From positions 62,001 to 126,000 of the forward strand of contig ML133473.1 of NCBI GenBank assembly GCA_003864495.1: a DNA stretch of 64,000 bases. Direction: 5' to 3'. The position numbers and the translations under genes are program-made. This DNA is from Nemopilema nomurai (taxonomy: Eukaryota; Cnidaria; Scyphozoa; Rhizostomeae; Rhizostomatidae). This document shows, in pieces, positions 1 through 12,396 of this stretch. Position 1 is the first letter of the stretch; each line of letters begins with the position of its first letter. The notes beneath the pieces were generated by a model. That model was not told the origin of the DNA. It saw nothing but the letters and a program-made list of their open reading frames with translations, and did not search any database.

Positions 1-2529
1 AAGAAGGGTAATGATAAACTATCAAATTGGAAGATAAGGTAGCAATTCCGGTTTTGCTCTTACAAAATAAACAACCACTTTTCGTAAAAAATTTGCATTT
101 ATTATCTCTTGGAGCCTTGCTCAAAATAAGTTGAGAGAACAGTTAATAACAGAAAGCAGTAAATTTGGTAATTATGACCTTTCTTCTAAAATAAGGTTTA
201 AATAAAAATGAGATATTCCTTAATTTGTAACTGTCAAAGAAAATAATATAGACAAAAGAATGGAAACACAAATCATAATGGCATATAAATAAGAAAATTA
301 TCATTAAAAAAAGGTAGTTATCATTAAAAATTATGGAAAGTTTCTTTGTAAAAATTGAAAAAGTTGTAAAAATACCTTCTTTAATACTTTCATGGCATAA
401 ATTTTACTAGTATTGTGACCAGAAATTTTCCTCACTTGAAAAACCTGTAAGAAAGTGGCAAACATTAGCGACAAAATTCTAACACAGAAACCAGAGTGTT
501 AAAGGGGCAGCAACCAACATAAAAGCTTTGATGGATATACTTATTGACATAATCTAGATTTATCAATTATTAAATCTTTTTAGAGAGATACAAAGAAACA
601 TTTGAAATTGACACAAACCTTTCCATAACCACCTTTGCCTAGAACTTTAAGAAGCTCAAAATCCTCAGGGCCAATTTTCTCCTTTGGATTCACTGTTTCC
701 TCATTAATTTGGACGGACTCAACGTCAGCACTGCAAAAGACCAACAACTGTCAATATCAAGTATCAAAAGACTTGTAGTTCAACATAGAGTATGTTTACA
801 AAATTGGACATATCATTGTTAGTCATTTCTTGTTAGTAATTGCAATGGTGATGAAAACAGTGACAATAATAGAATGCCATAATTGGCTTCAGTGAAGCAA
901 GAATCTCTAGCCCTTAACCATATCAATAGGAAATAACCCACACTCAAAAGGTGATGTGGAAGCTCTACAGTGAGGACCAGCACAGGGCAAGCAAAGCCTT
1001 GTACTTCAACATAGAGTATGTTTACTTGTAGGAACAAAATTGGACATAACAATATGACGAAGAGGTGACATAAGTGTTTATGTCATACCTGTCCCCATTG
1101 TCCATGTCATCATCCTAAAGTGATTAAAGCATTGAAATTACTAGCCTTGAAAAGTCACTTATTGGAAAGGAAAGAGCACAGCATTCAGATTACTATTCAG
1201 TAGTAGAGTTATAATCAACTAAAACAAACATTATCAAAGAAGGTAAAATGAAAGTTGGAAAATAAACCATTTTAGATGAAGCTGAGTCATTGTAGGCAAT
1301 ATCCAAACAAATATCAGAAACTAGTAGCATAAGTTTACAACATTTAGATCAAAATTCATCACAAAATAAAAACCTAACTTCAATAGCCCAACAAGCTACC
1401 TTGCTGAAATCCATGTTTATCATCATTTCAAAATAATCTTAAAAACGGTTTTACAAAACTGATTTTCATATTACTAGCCAAAACAACTCTTGCTAATTTA
1501 GATATCTTTTAAGATAGTAGAGATGTTATCAAATCAGTAAAAAAGGGCAAGAGACAAGACTTATAAATACTAGCCTGAAATAAAGGTTTGTTGTTTTGTA
1601 AGCAACAGGTGATTCAAGTTTATGGCTATTTCATCTTTCATCCCAGTGTTTTAATTACCCTAATAAAACTACAGGTTTTACATGATGAAGTTTGTCAAAT
1701 TTTAAGTGAAATTTCTAGTAATTTTTTCTGCAACAAATGAGCTAAGTGTTGCATAAAATTCATTTTTCAGATACTTTTGAGTAGTCGGAAAGGAAAATTT
1801 ATTTTTAAAACTACCAATCTTAAGCGACCACTTTTGAATCTATTGCACAATACGAATGAAATTGGTCTGGACATGCTTCCACTGCCATCGGAGCGTTGAC
1901 AATACCTTCACCGAAAAACTCTAAACATTTCGAGAAGGACTAACGTAGCTTTTTCAACAAATTTACATTTATTTGCAAGTAATTTCATTACTCCTTGCAT
2001 ATTAAACAATTCAAACCATTTTTCCGGCTGTATCAATTTCGTTCAATCACTGCGTTGACGGCCTGCGTGTTAACAACGCTCATTTTACACCGGGTAAAAA
2101 GACTTTCACTTTTTAAAGTCCTGATTATACCAAACACGTAAACAAAACAAAAGCTTAACAATTTAACAAGATACTTCGTAATTTCTATAAGGTTAAAAAA
2201 AGTAAAGGGCTTCTTAGTCCTTCGCTGTTTCAACTTTTAGCGGCGACATGTGTATGAAACTTTGACTGTTTTCCACAAAAAGTCATCATGACTACATACA
2301 TTTTTTCTATTAATAATTGAGAGTACAATTGAGAACACTAAAAACTTAAAGGTTAGGATGCGGGCAAGTTGTCTGCTATCCAGACGTGTGCCCACGAGGT
2401 CCTATTCGTGACGACTTAGGCCAGTTATTTCATGCGCTGCCCTACCTCGGGTAACATTTCAAATTCTTCATCGCTGACTGCGCCATCATCTTGATGAAAA
2501 TCGTCTATTTGGAAAACTTCAGCTGCCAT
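1..2529 (-). CDS. RPS6KB1: Ribosomal protein S6 kinase beta (p70 S6K), 5' part
   Basis: AGC-family Ser/Thr kinase that acts downstream of TOR and phosphorylates ribosomal protein S6. Four coding exons are visible: 2446-2529 (28 codons from ATG, opening MAAEVFQIDDF), 1089-1114 (26 bp), 619-730 and 376-444. All phases agree. The N-terminus is acidic and includes a region like the TOR-signalling (TOS) part of vertebrate S6K (FQIDDF here, FDIDL in the family). The kinase domain then begins with FELLKVLGKGGYGKVFQVRK, the glycine-rich loop typical of S6K. The exon at 376-444 carries IYAMKVLKK, with the ATP-anchoring lysine. The rest of the kinase and the C-terminus lie beyond the left edge; I found no exon in 1-375. 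Start chosen because ATG opens the S6K-like N-terminus. RPS6KB1 versus RPS6KB2 cannot be resolved outside vertebrates. Confidence 0.9.
778..1049. repeat. Pair of direct repeats inside an S6K intron
   Basis: Two near-identical copies of about 35 to 48 bp lie about 225 bp apart (778-812 and 1002-1049). Both contain TTCAACATAGAGTATGTTTA followed by AAAATTGGACATA. The second copy has a roughly 10-bp insertion in the middle. This looks like a local duplication in the intron between exons 2 and 3 of the S6K gene. Confidence 0.6.
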
Positions 2530-5500
2530 TGTAATGACAATTTCACAACAGTATCCAAGCAAGTGTGTTTGTGTGCTCTTCTGAATGACTTTTACTTCAT
2601 TACAGCACTATTTTATGTTTTCTCAGCAGAGCCCGATAACAATGCACGCACTTTTGGGTTGTCGCCGGTGAGAGGAAAAAATCCAGGGGGTCACGTCATT
2701 TTTATCATTGATTCTCGCGAATGTCCTGAGGAGAGTGAGTCAATTTTCAATCATTGGCAAACAGAACCACCAGTATTTTTCTATTTTATTAATCATTTGA
2801 ACAACTTTTCATTGCAATAGCATGTTCATTATCAAGCAAAAGGGACAGCTTAGATATCAGAATTCAATACCCACAGGTAGAAGAAACGAAATCAGTAAAG
2901 ATCAGAGGTCGAAAACATGTGCGCACTACATCTCCAACCCCTTAAATTGCCAGTGCCCTTAAATCATCTTTCTGTTCTCAGTGCAATTCACAAGTGATTT
3001 GTGCTGAAACTGGCAAGCTTACAGCATTTGACTGAGTCCAGCTTATTCACAAAAGATTTCCGTTCTACATTTTTCAACTTCAAGTGGAGAGGTTTATGCA
3101 TGCTAATGTAAATTAAGAGTTATTCATTGAGCTAATTGGATTTTTTTAAGATCTGAACCTTGGCAAGAGCTTATTTGTTGACGAAACTGTGGAATAAAAA
3201 CGTCATGTCTTGCCCTTTCATTGGAGGACACACAGGAAAGACTGGCCCATGCAAAGATTTTTCAATTAAATATGTTATTTTTCTGCAGTTAATGCATGTA
3301 TCAACATTATATGCTATCATGAAGTTAAGATGGGAAAGTTGTTAAGATTAAGTTTTCAAATTCAGTTTACAGAGAGCTCTTGTCATAAAGTAGCTGATAT
3401 GTCTAACAAATGAAATTAGCGGCATTTTGTCTACCACCAGAGAAGCTGAGCCTACTTGTTCCCCGTTAAGGTCACCCCTTGAAGCTTTTTTATGAACACA
3501 TTAAAGTTCGCACCAAAAAACCCTTTTATTTGCAAGCCTTTTTACTAAGTGAGCTTGGTGAAATGTTTCCTGAAGCTGAATGCTTTTCCGTGGATCATCT
3601 CCCAATAGAAAGTCTAGCCCTACCAAAATCGATGGTTGTGCCCCCGTGAGCCACCCTCCAAAGCACTATACGAACTTTGCACGAAAGGTCACGCACCAAG
3701 GAGTGGTCCGAATTAGAGTAAATTTTGTATGATAAGGCTTTTCCGTGACACAGAGGAACACATTCGATGAAAGTGCCTCATCTCCACTGCCTGGCTGCCA
3801 ACATCTCTTACGTCAGATGGCTGTTGCTCAAGCCAAGGATTGTACACACAAGAAATCGAAAGTCCGAATTATGGAGTATTAATCGCATCAATTGTCATAA
3901 TAGACGAAGCAAAAGAATGTTTCAAATTATTCATGCGGAATCCAAAGAATGACATGACAAAGAGCTCCACTGAAAACACGACCCCCTTGCCCGAAAGGAC
4001 CTCTTTCCGAATTCATTTCCGGTCAAATTTCAGGTCAATGTGCGAATACAGCTCTAATCACCTGCGTAAATGGGTTTAAAGGTAAATTACTCAACCGATC
4101 TTGACTTTTATCCCGGAACAAAACTGCGACGAGTAGGGACACAAAAAGGGAAAATGACCTTAAAGCAGACCTTTTAATTACTTTCCAATATTTGAAGCAT
4201 TTTGAATTTTATTTGATTATAGAAGCTGCAAAGAATCAATAGACCTGTGATTTGAGTTTGAAGGTCTGAAGACTACATATATAAGGGTAATATAAGATTT
4301 CAATAATAAATTCATAGTCAGGGCCCTAGTGAGCAAAATCAATTATATAATATTTGACCTCCTTTTTTCCTACTTATAAACTCTTTTCCTATTTCTTTCT
4401 ACATGGCCTTAAAAATATTTTGCTCACAACGTCATAGCCACAGTGTCGGTAAAGAAATCGATGCACAGAAAAACGTTAAATCGAGGCTGGAGTCTTGGGT
4501 TGGGTAAGAAGAGAACTTGTCAACTGAAAAGATGTTATAACTGCGAAACTGGGATGGAAGACGCGCCCCCAATTCTCTCCAGGATCGATTTACTGATTCG
4601 TCTAAATTCGAAGAGAAAATTATGGGAGGGGGAGATACTTTCATTTTCCCCGAAACTTTGTACTTTAGAAACTGCTACAACCAGTTCTTATACAAAGAGA
4701 ACTAATCAACTGAAAAGATGTCCACCTGCCACCAGCGATCTAAAAGCCTCAATTGCTGAAAAGATAGACAATTCCCCTGTAGATAAAAGGGTGTTTCAAA
4801 TCGTTGAAAAGGGACTTTCCTGCATTGAATAGAGCGTGTGGCTAGCACGGCGCTGATTTGCACGTTTTAGATAAATTTAAAAAGCAAAAATATTAGAAAG
4901 CATTGAGGAATGGCAAGCACTTCAAGCAGATATGGTATGCGGTCTATGAAAGTTTGTTGGTTTAGAGAGAACTTTGAATTTTTCTCGATGGCTTCAATCC
5001 GTCCTCGGTGTTCATTCGTAAAGAAAACTAATATTTGGCTGCTTTACCTACAAGTAGCACCGTTGGTTCCTCTCAAATCAGTTCGTTGAAAACGTAACTT
5101 CCAATGCAATAATATACACAAAACATTCCACCTCGAATAATTTTTCAAAGTAAATTTTGAGTACCCTTGGGCTAAAAATACCTACAACGATTACATATTG
5201 CAAGGCTCTGAAAGCAGCAACTTTAGAAGTGGACTGAAACACAACTTTAGTATAAGGCATAAGGGCAAAAGCGCGAGAATATTCATTGCAGGTCCAGGGC
5301 ACGAGGTTATATTCAACTCCATGGTGAACAAGTCTTGGTTTTGGTGAACAAAGCGGAACTAAGCTGAGTACACACAACTCGCAAACCGTAGTCATAACAA
5401 CGGGTAACCTTGGCAACAACTGGGAAGCAATCTACAGATACTGCGTCACTGTTACGTAATCAAGCAACACATAAAAGAATAGCAAGAAGCTTCATTTAGC

Positions 5501-5710
5501 CAATAACTCGTTTCATTTAATCATAGAATTGTATACAGAGATTGGTTTACAAAGAAATCTATATTCTAGTACAAAGCAATAATAAGCAATATTTACAATC
5601 GCTTAAACTAACTGTTAATAAATTGATATTTGGCAATTATTTCATATGAATCTAAATAGCAAACTCTTTGATGAACCACAACGCCAAGACAGAATTGTTA
5701 AATAATGTAG
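2530..5710. other. Intergenic region between S6K start and TRAFD1 stop
   Basis: No gene recognised. The part next to 2529 must hold the S6K promoter and 5' UTR. A plus-strand reading frame of 129 codons at 4443-4832 has no recognisable domain; it contains two imperfect copies of a 27-bp sequence (near 4509 and 4698, sharing TCAACTGAAAAGATGT), so the frame encodes KRTCQLKRC and later KRTNQLKRC. I see no splice partners or homology for it and do not call it a gene. A minus-strand ATTAAA hexamer near 5515-5520 could be the polyadenylation signal of the TRAFD1-like gene. Confidence 0.5.
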
Positions 5711-8700
5711 CTAGGACTCGTCAAAGCGCCAGCCTCTGTTTCTGGGAGTCGGGGAGCTTCTGTCACCTGCAAAAGTGTCATAGAATGAACTAGCAAAAAG
5801 GGAACATGTACCGAACATAGCATTAAAAGACACATGTCTACAATGACAACTACTGCAAATACATAAGCTAATAGAACACGAGGCCATTGCTACGAGGCAC
5901 AGTACCAATGAGTTGAGATGACGTCATGATAAATTGCATCATCATGACGTATTGCAAAGAGCAGCAGAATCTTTTTGATGTGTTAATTTGAGTGAGGAAA
6001 ACAATTTTGAGCAGCAATCAACAGCCCCCCTGTCAATTTTCTGAGAATCGATTTCTGGAACAAGTACATCACAATGCTCTAGCCAATAAAATCCTGTCTC
6101 TACACATTGTCAAAAACTTGACTATTTCTTGCAAAATCATTGCAAAAAGCAATTACCTATAACGAACTAAAACGAAACTTGAGTCTTTGCGTATAATTGC
6201 ACCAAGAAACAAAGCTAACCTTGGTTGTTTGTTGAGTCATCTATCATTACATCATCTTCATCGAGCCCCCCAAAGGGTGGACTAGTGGTTCCCCAGCGAG
6301 GGAGCCCTGTGTCAAATGGGACATCAGTAGTATGTGAATTAAGAACCTGGAAGGGGTCTAGGTTGTCAAGTCTTTGGGGGTCCAGCTGAGATTGCCAAAA
6401 GCCATGGGTATCACTAGGGAGCGAAGAAGGTCCAGTGGTATCGTTTAGAATGCTGATGCTTTCATCAAGTTGGTGCCGTTGTGGATTCATGCTGCAGTAT
6501 GGCTGCAAAGAGAAACCGTGATCAGTGGTGACAAATGGACATCTCTGCCATTGAAAGGGAGAGCAAGAACATGTCTGCAAAGAGACAGCAGAAGGAAGGC
6601 TTGTGCAAGGAAAAATTACCCTTCTGAAAATGTATGCAAAAGTGTGGGTCGATCGATCAACGTGGGGTTACAAAGAGCAAAAAGGGTAATTTCATAGACA
6701 TATGAACTAGGAGGCACAGCCGATGCCTGCCAACCCACTTTTCAGCATTTGAGATTAAGTTCCCTATTACAGCCTACGTCTGACGACTGTGTAATGGAAC
6801 TGGTCTTCTGAAATGCCGACAACGTACAGGGAAATTAAGCAAAGGAATAATGGCCACTTTCAAGGCCTGGTTATTAAAATTGCTAATAAGCGTTCTTGTA
6901 TTCCTTTTTATCCCCCCTTCTCCATAAAAGCCACCAGCGGTTGTCTGTAACAGGCTTTCCTGAAAATTGCCCCATTGTTCAGTTAAAATTTTTTGAAACT
7001 CTAAGCACTTCAATCTATTATGACCCCCACTTTATTAGACTTGAAAATCACCCCCCTACAATTAGAAACTTGAGAGTAGGCTATTCCCAGCTTCTACAAT
7101 TATACATGAGTCTTACATCCTAATTTACACCGGTCACCTTAAAAACTTACTGTTGAAGATGAAAGTATTAAACATAATTTTTGTAAAATCTCAAAAGAGG
7201 AAAGTCAAAAGAGCATGAACCTGGAGCACGACTTACCTGATGAAGAATGGTCGAGTTTGACGGAAATACCTCTTTACAAAACTCACAAGGTATCAAGGGT
7301 TCGTCATCTAAAAAACAAAACTCTTCACAGATTTCTTCACCAATGCAAACAACATAACGCAGTTACATTCGAAGAGCACAGCAGGTTGAAACTAAAGATA
7401 ACTGTGGTGAATAGCGAGAGCGCTTCGTGAAGAAGAAGAAACGCGAAGAAGAAAGCTTGGAAGGTAAAGAAGAATGCTAGTTGAGGTGAGAAAGATAGCT
7501 GGAAGAAATAAAGATGAAAGCTTGGGAAGGTAGAGAGCAATGCTAGTTAAGGTAAAGAAGAATGCTAGTTAAGATAAAGAAGAATGCTAGTTAAGGTAAA
7601 GAAGAATGCTCGAAAAAGGAAAAGATGAACGCTTGAAGAAATAAAGAAGAATACTCGCAAAGGTAAAGAAGAAAGCTGGGAAGGGAAAGAAGAATACTCA
7701 CAAAGGTAAAGAAGAAAGCTGGACAAAGAAAAAGATGAATGCTGGGAAGGGAAAGGAAGGGCGCTAGTTGAGGAAAAAAGAATGCCTTACCAATTCCCTC
7801 ACTTTTCTCATCTATAACAATAGGCTCTTGATTTTCTGTTATCGGCACATTTGAAGATACTTCCGAATGAAATGTTCTAAAGGCATCTTCCTGTTCGGCA
7901 AGACAAATTTCCTAGAAGAAGAAACCATGAAGATTTTGAAGTTAAGACTACAGAATCTCTTCACAGACAAAAACTTAGTCATGCAAATTAAAAAGCCCTT
8001 GACGAACACCGACGAATAGATTGGAATATTTATGGATTCATTCTCAAGAAAATGAGTAGAGCAATAATGTCTATCCATAATTTCACTCACCTGGTGTTTC
8101 TCCAGCTCGTGTGCCGGTATAGGAGTCTCGCAAATCTCACAAGGCAGGTGAAAGGTGTCATCCGACGCATTGCTAGCATCAACGTCAATATCATCTGAAA
8201 GGCAAACAACCGAGACACTTATTGCAAGCTCATCGATTTAACCATGGAACTGAGCAGCCCGGAGAGGTAAGCCAGGGTAAAGCCAGGGTAAGCCCTTACG
8301 AAAAACAATGAAAACAAGCATCATTCTTGAGCTGCCCTACTAAAAAGCTTGCCTATTGTAAGGTAAGGAACATTTCAAGGCCCTGATCCCAGGAATGGCG
8401 ATAAGAAGAGGATATTTGAAGCCATTACTCACCATGTATGGGTACGACCGGGTTTGACAACTCATCCGGCTCGTCTTCTACATCTATAGGGATTATCCGC
8501 ACAGGTCGTGACCTCGCTTTCGTAGTTCTCGAGCCAACCAATGGCGCCGGGCCCTTCCTAACCGCGACGCTGTCATTGCCGTTTGGCGGCCTAAACCTTC
8601 TGCTCCCACCAGCGACCTCTTCGCTGCGCGCGGAATCTCTGTTCTGTGGATTCCTTCCTCTGGGGAATACATCCCGTTGGAATCCATTTAGGCCGTGCCC

Positions 8701-11700
8701 CGACGCACTATCGTCCGTTGCTACTTTACTCTTCCGTGTTCCACTAATCTCAGTTACCTGGTCGCTATTTGGCCTAATTCGTCGATTGCTACGGTCAACC
8801 TTCTTACGTATGTTCCTGCCTTCAATATTCAGTCCCTGAAGGTCAGTTGCAACCCGATCTCCAGACTCCCAATTCCTAGTTGCATCTCTCTTGCCGAAAT
8901 GCTCTTTATTCTGTCCCTTTCCGTTGTATCTAGCCCTTCTGTATCCATAAACAGGCACCTCGTCCGGTTTCGAATTGCTTGATTCTCCCGTACCCGGTAT
9001 GTTCAAAATTGAATCCATACTCAAGTCATCAACGTAAGAACTACAGTTCGCTCCGTCAGGAACCGGCTGATAATCGTACCCGATGTTGGGTAAAACCGGG
9101 AACGGGCGAACCGCTTGCTTTGGTTTGCAGGTAGAACAGTCATGTGACATGGCAAACTTAATCATGATGTAGCTGCCACACTTTTCGCACTTTTCAGTCC
9201 TACTTCCACACGCGTGTTCGTGGTCGGGCATATCTGAAAATTTCAACGAAACCTCGCAGAATTTACACGGCACCATACGTTGTAAACAGTCTTCTTTCTG
9301 AAACAGAAGAAAACGAGAATTACCTACGTTCAAACATGCAAAGCATTAATTATTTCTTCCAATTTTTACTTAATTTTCTCAATTGGCAATGCCGTGAAAT
9401 TACCTATAAAAACAGCTATCATAAGGTGCTTACACTAGCTATTTCGGGTACTGGGTATTTCAATCTTTCCAGTATAAATTTATGGAAAAAATTCTACCCC
9501 GATCACAAGCCTGGGTTACAATGCTAAAGAACGGAGCGACACACTGGACCAAGATACCTCTTATACACGACAAAACTCCTATTATATCATTCATCTAAAT
9601 TTTCTACATTTAGGCTAATATATGTACCAAAGGGCGCCACTCCTATTATCACTACGGAGAAAGACGTAGACAGCTTGCATCGGAATCCTTTCAGGCAAAA
9701 ATTGAAGTTTTACATCAGTATACCACGTGTTTCTCTAGTTGCGACTTTTCAATCTTTGCTTTGCATTTGCATTCGACCAGAGCATGGAACTCCTCCATGT
9801 GATCCTCCATTTCAGAACGAGGCACAGCCTCGTCACATTTTTGACATAACCTCAAATTTCTCTGGCAGTGAATTTCGTGCATTTGAAAGTTTTGCTCCGG
9901 AATGTCACGTTTACTAAAATATTAAGAATGTTGATTTTAATAGACATAAAAATAAGGATAGACACTAGCAGACAGGCTAAAAACTATAAATATGTGGTAA
10001 ACCTATTTCGAGGACACTACAGTAGCTTCCCGCATGTAAAAAGAAACTATTTTCGTTTAAGGTCTGATGCGTTCCTTGTTAAATTAAATACTTAAAATAA
10101 GGTTAATGTTTCTATATATGAATACAAGAAGAACTATATTATAATATTGAACCATATTTGACACAAGCTCCATAGTTGTGACAAAATAATATACAATCTT
10201 TAGTTATATTTGTAGCTTTTCTTTTTTAGGAAAAACCATGTATGAAAATTCATATCTTCAGATTTTCGCCAATTCTTATCATTATTTTTGAAAATCAGGG
10301 TCTGTGTTTCTTAAAATTTGCATTCCTTCTTATATGTGGGACACTATTGCACAGCTGTTGAAAGGGGTAACAGACAAAGTTGCATGGTATCTTTATTCCC
10401 TACAATGAGTTGATTCAAAGGGAGCTGGATAGATGGTGTTTAGCAAGTGCATCTATGGTTTGCAAGAAACTAGAGAATAATATACAGCTGCTAATCTTTG
10501 CAGTGCAAATAAAGACATGCTGAAAATAAAAAGCATTAGGGAATGACGCACAAATAATTGTTGAACCAGGGTCAGATCATTGTCATTGTATTTAGGCATG
10601 ATTCTGCAATCTTATGAAAGAACAATTGGGATGATTCTTATACAGTAAAACAATCAGGGAACAAAAATTGCATGTGTCTAAAGATGCACAGATTGTGGTA
10701 TTGTTGAGGTATAACTCAAGGCATTGTAACTTCTGGAGCACCTCATAAAAAAAGCTCAAGACAGCTGTTAGACTAATGAAAAGTTATGAAGAAAAGGGGA
10801 GATGAAGGACATTTCTTGGATGTCCAATATTAAATAATTGTTAGAAGAAACAAAAGCTATTAGGGTGTGCTGCTGAAGAAAACAAAAAAACAGGAAGCAG
10901 TTGCATAAAAAGAAAGCTTATATGCTTTGACAGGTAAAATGTGAAGAAAGGGCAAACAAATGATATGAACATGAATATAATGATATGATATTATATGATT
11001 GATATGATATGTATCATATTATTCACAACATATTATTGTTTCTGCCTTTGTGTCCAGGTTTAGGCCATGCTTAAGACTCAGTTGTATTAAGAGAAGGAAA
11101 TAACTTTCTGCACAGTAGAGCAATTAGAACTTTAATGTCATCCACTTTCTATGGTAAAATTACTAAACCACATAACTTGTACTAAGTATACTTCTATAAA
11201 TATTGTTTTTATGCAAACAAAATTAAAACGATCAAATTAGGCCACCTGCTGCAAACAAATAACAGTTACTGTCACAGTTATTTTTATTCCGCATTTCCAT
11301 TGCACCTGTCTCTGCTTTGACTTTGCATTTAATGACAACAGGATGAATGTAAACTTTACAAAACATCATTTCAAAGTCAAATTGTTTGTCTGCGACATCA
11401 TTATGTCTTTTGATACAATGAGAACTCTTTTACATTGAAAAAGAGCCATTGTAAAGACCCCATACCTATGACGTGAATAGCAAAGGAGCCTAGTATTCTT
11501 CCATTAAACATCACAATTCTAAGGTATATAACTTCAATTCTTTATTGTCAGTTGTTCTAAGGCCAAGGTACATGGTCATTTCATCTAGATGTTTCAATAT
11601 CTATATTCCTTGAACATGCTACCAGTATTTGTGTTTCCTGCTAAATCTTGTCCGGAAGATTCATTTTGTGTGTATCCAGATGTCGTATAATTGTTATGCC

Positions 11701-12396
11701 TATGCATGCATTACTATGCTATTATCAGCTGCATATAAAAGAGTAAATGGGCTAAAACCATATAACATTCCTCAGAATAACACAGCACAGAAATTCCATC
11801 ATTGCTACTGGGATATATTCTCATTGATTCTAAAAAATGGGTAGGGGTAGACATTCAGGTCTTATACCCCCATTGGCACTTGCTTCTACAACTCTCCCAA
11901 ATATTGTAGTTAGCACACCTTGATATTCAAAGGTAATCCCTTTTCAAACATTTATTTGCTTACAGTAACATTTAAAAAACTATGCCACATTTGCTATCTA
12001 AACAACTTTCTGTTTCACATTAAAAAATCTAATTACAACAATGAAAAATTCACAGTAACAATTTATTACTAATAACAATGACAGGAAGTATGTTAACCTG
12101 GCCTAAAAAAATTGACCTAATATTTTCATCTAAACTTTCTCATTAACAAGTTTTTCTCCAAAGCAGCTCAATTGATCATAAAACTATTTTGGTACCTTAA
12201 CTCCTTATATTATGAAGAGGGCATAGACAGATGAATAGAATGATTAAGTAGCTTAGACAAACATTTGTCATTTTAAGGAGCACACCCTTGATATGAAACT
12301 TTCAAACAATGATAAACAGAAGATATAAATGCATAAGAGTACTTGCCAATTTTTACAGTATGATGTCGCACCAGCTTCTGATTCTGAAGCTGCCAT
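5711..12396 (-). CDS. TRAFD1: TRAF-type zinc finger domain-containing protein 1 (TRAFD1/FLN29-like)
   Basis: Cytoplasmic zinc-finger protein; in vertebrates TRAFD1 is an interferon-induced negative regulator of TLR and RIG-I signalling. Eight exons: 12347-12396, 9727-9913, 8433-9297, 8091-8194, 7791-7911, 7237-7307, 6220-6502, 5711-5766. All phases agree and total 578 codons plus stop, matching about 580 aa for the family. The N-terminus has tandem TRAF/XAF1-type fingers: CKNCKRDIPEQNFQMHEIHC, then LCQKCDEAVPRSEMEDHMEE, then VPCKFCEVSLKFSDMPDHEH and EKCEKCGSYIMIKFAMSHDC. After a long basic low-complexity stretch come two isolated LPCEIC...HELEKHQ and IPCEFC...STILHQ motifs, as in TRAFD1. The C-terminus ends RNRGWRFDES. 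Intron 1 has a GC donor. The exon 2 donor could lie at 9727 or 9724 (adds one Val); 9727 restores the usual His-x3-Cys spacing (HKEDC). Confidence 0.9.
5919..5959. promoter_or_regulatory. CRE plus composite C/EBP-ATF motif in an inverted repeat
   Basis: In the last intron of the TRAFD1-like gene. A full palindromic CRE (TGACGTCA, 5919-5926) is followed by ATTGCATCA (5933-5941), the reverse complement of TGATGCAAT, the C/EBP-ATF response element core bound by ATF4 and C/EBP proteins. A second TGACGT with ATTGCAAA follows (5946-5959). ACGTCATGAT (5921-5930) and ATCATGACGT (5941-5950) form a perfect 10-bp inverted repeat. The motif matches are direct; regulatory function is inference. Confidence 0.35.
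7430..7785. repeat. Purine-rich imperfect minisatellite in TRAFD1 intron
   Basis: Many imperfect copies of a roughly 20 to 25-bp unit built on AAAGAAGAATGCTAGTTAAG or AAAGAAGAAAGCTGGGAAGG. The plus strand is almost pure purine. It fills most of the intron between exons 5 and 6 of the TRAFD1-like gene. Reading frames over this stretch are products of the repeat, not genes. Confidence 0.8.
12341..12350 (-). other. Non-canonical GC 5' splice site (GC-AG intron)
   Basis: Exon 1 of the TRAFD1-like gene ends ...AAATTG and the intron begins GCAAGT on the minus strand (GC at 12346-12345). The acceptor is the AG at 9915-9914. Joining here gives CKNCKRDIPEQ, completing the first zinc-finger CxxC knuckle in frame. 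GCAAGT is the known consensus for GC-type donors; no GT donor nearby gives the conserved sequence. Confidence 0.75.

Noticed and set aside
4443..4832. 129-codon open frame between S6K and TRAFD1
   Set aside because: No domain or homology recognised, no splice or promoter context, and an internal imperfect duplication. A chance frame is more likely.
5078..5419. 113-codon minus-strand frame
   Set aside because: No recognisable motif and no splice partners; it lies beyond the TRAFD1 stop and could only be a chance frame or 3' UTR.
7337..7848. Phe/Leu-rich minus-strand frames within TRAFD1
   Set aside because: They come from the purine-rich minisatellite; only 7791-7911 and 7237-7307 match TRAFD1 in other frames.
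8438..8982. Plus-strand open frames opposite the large TRAFD1 exon
   Set aside because: They are shadows of the minus-strand exon 8433-9297, which has clear homology and phase-matched splice sites.
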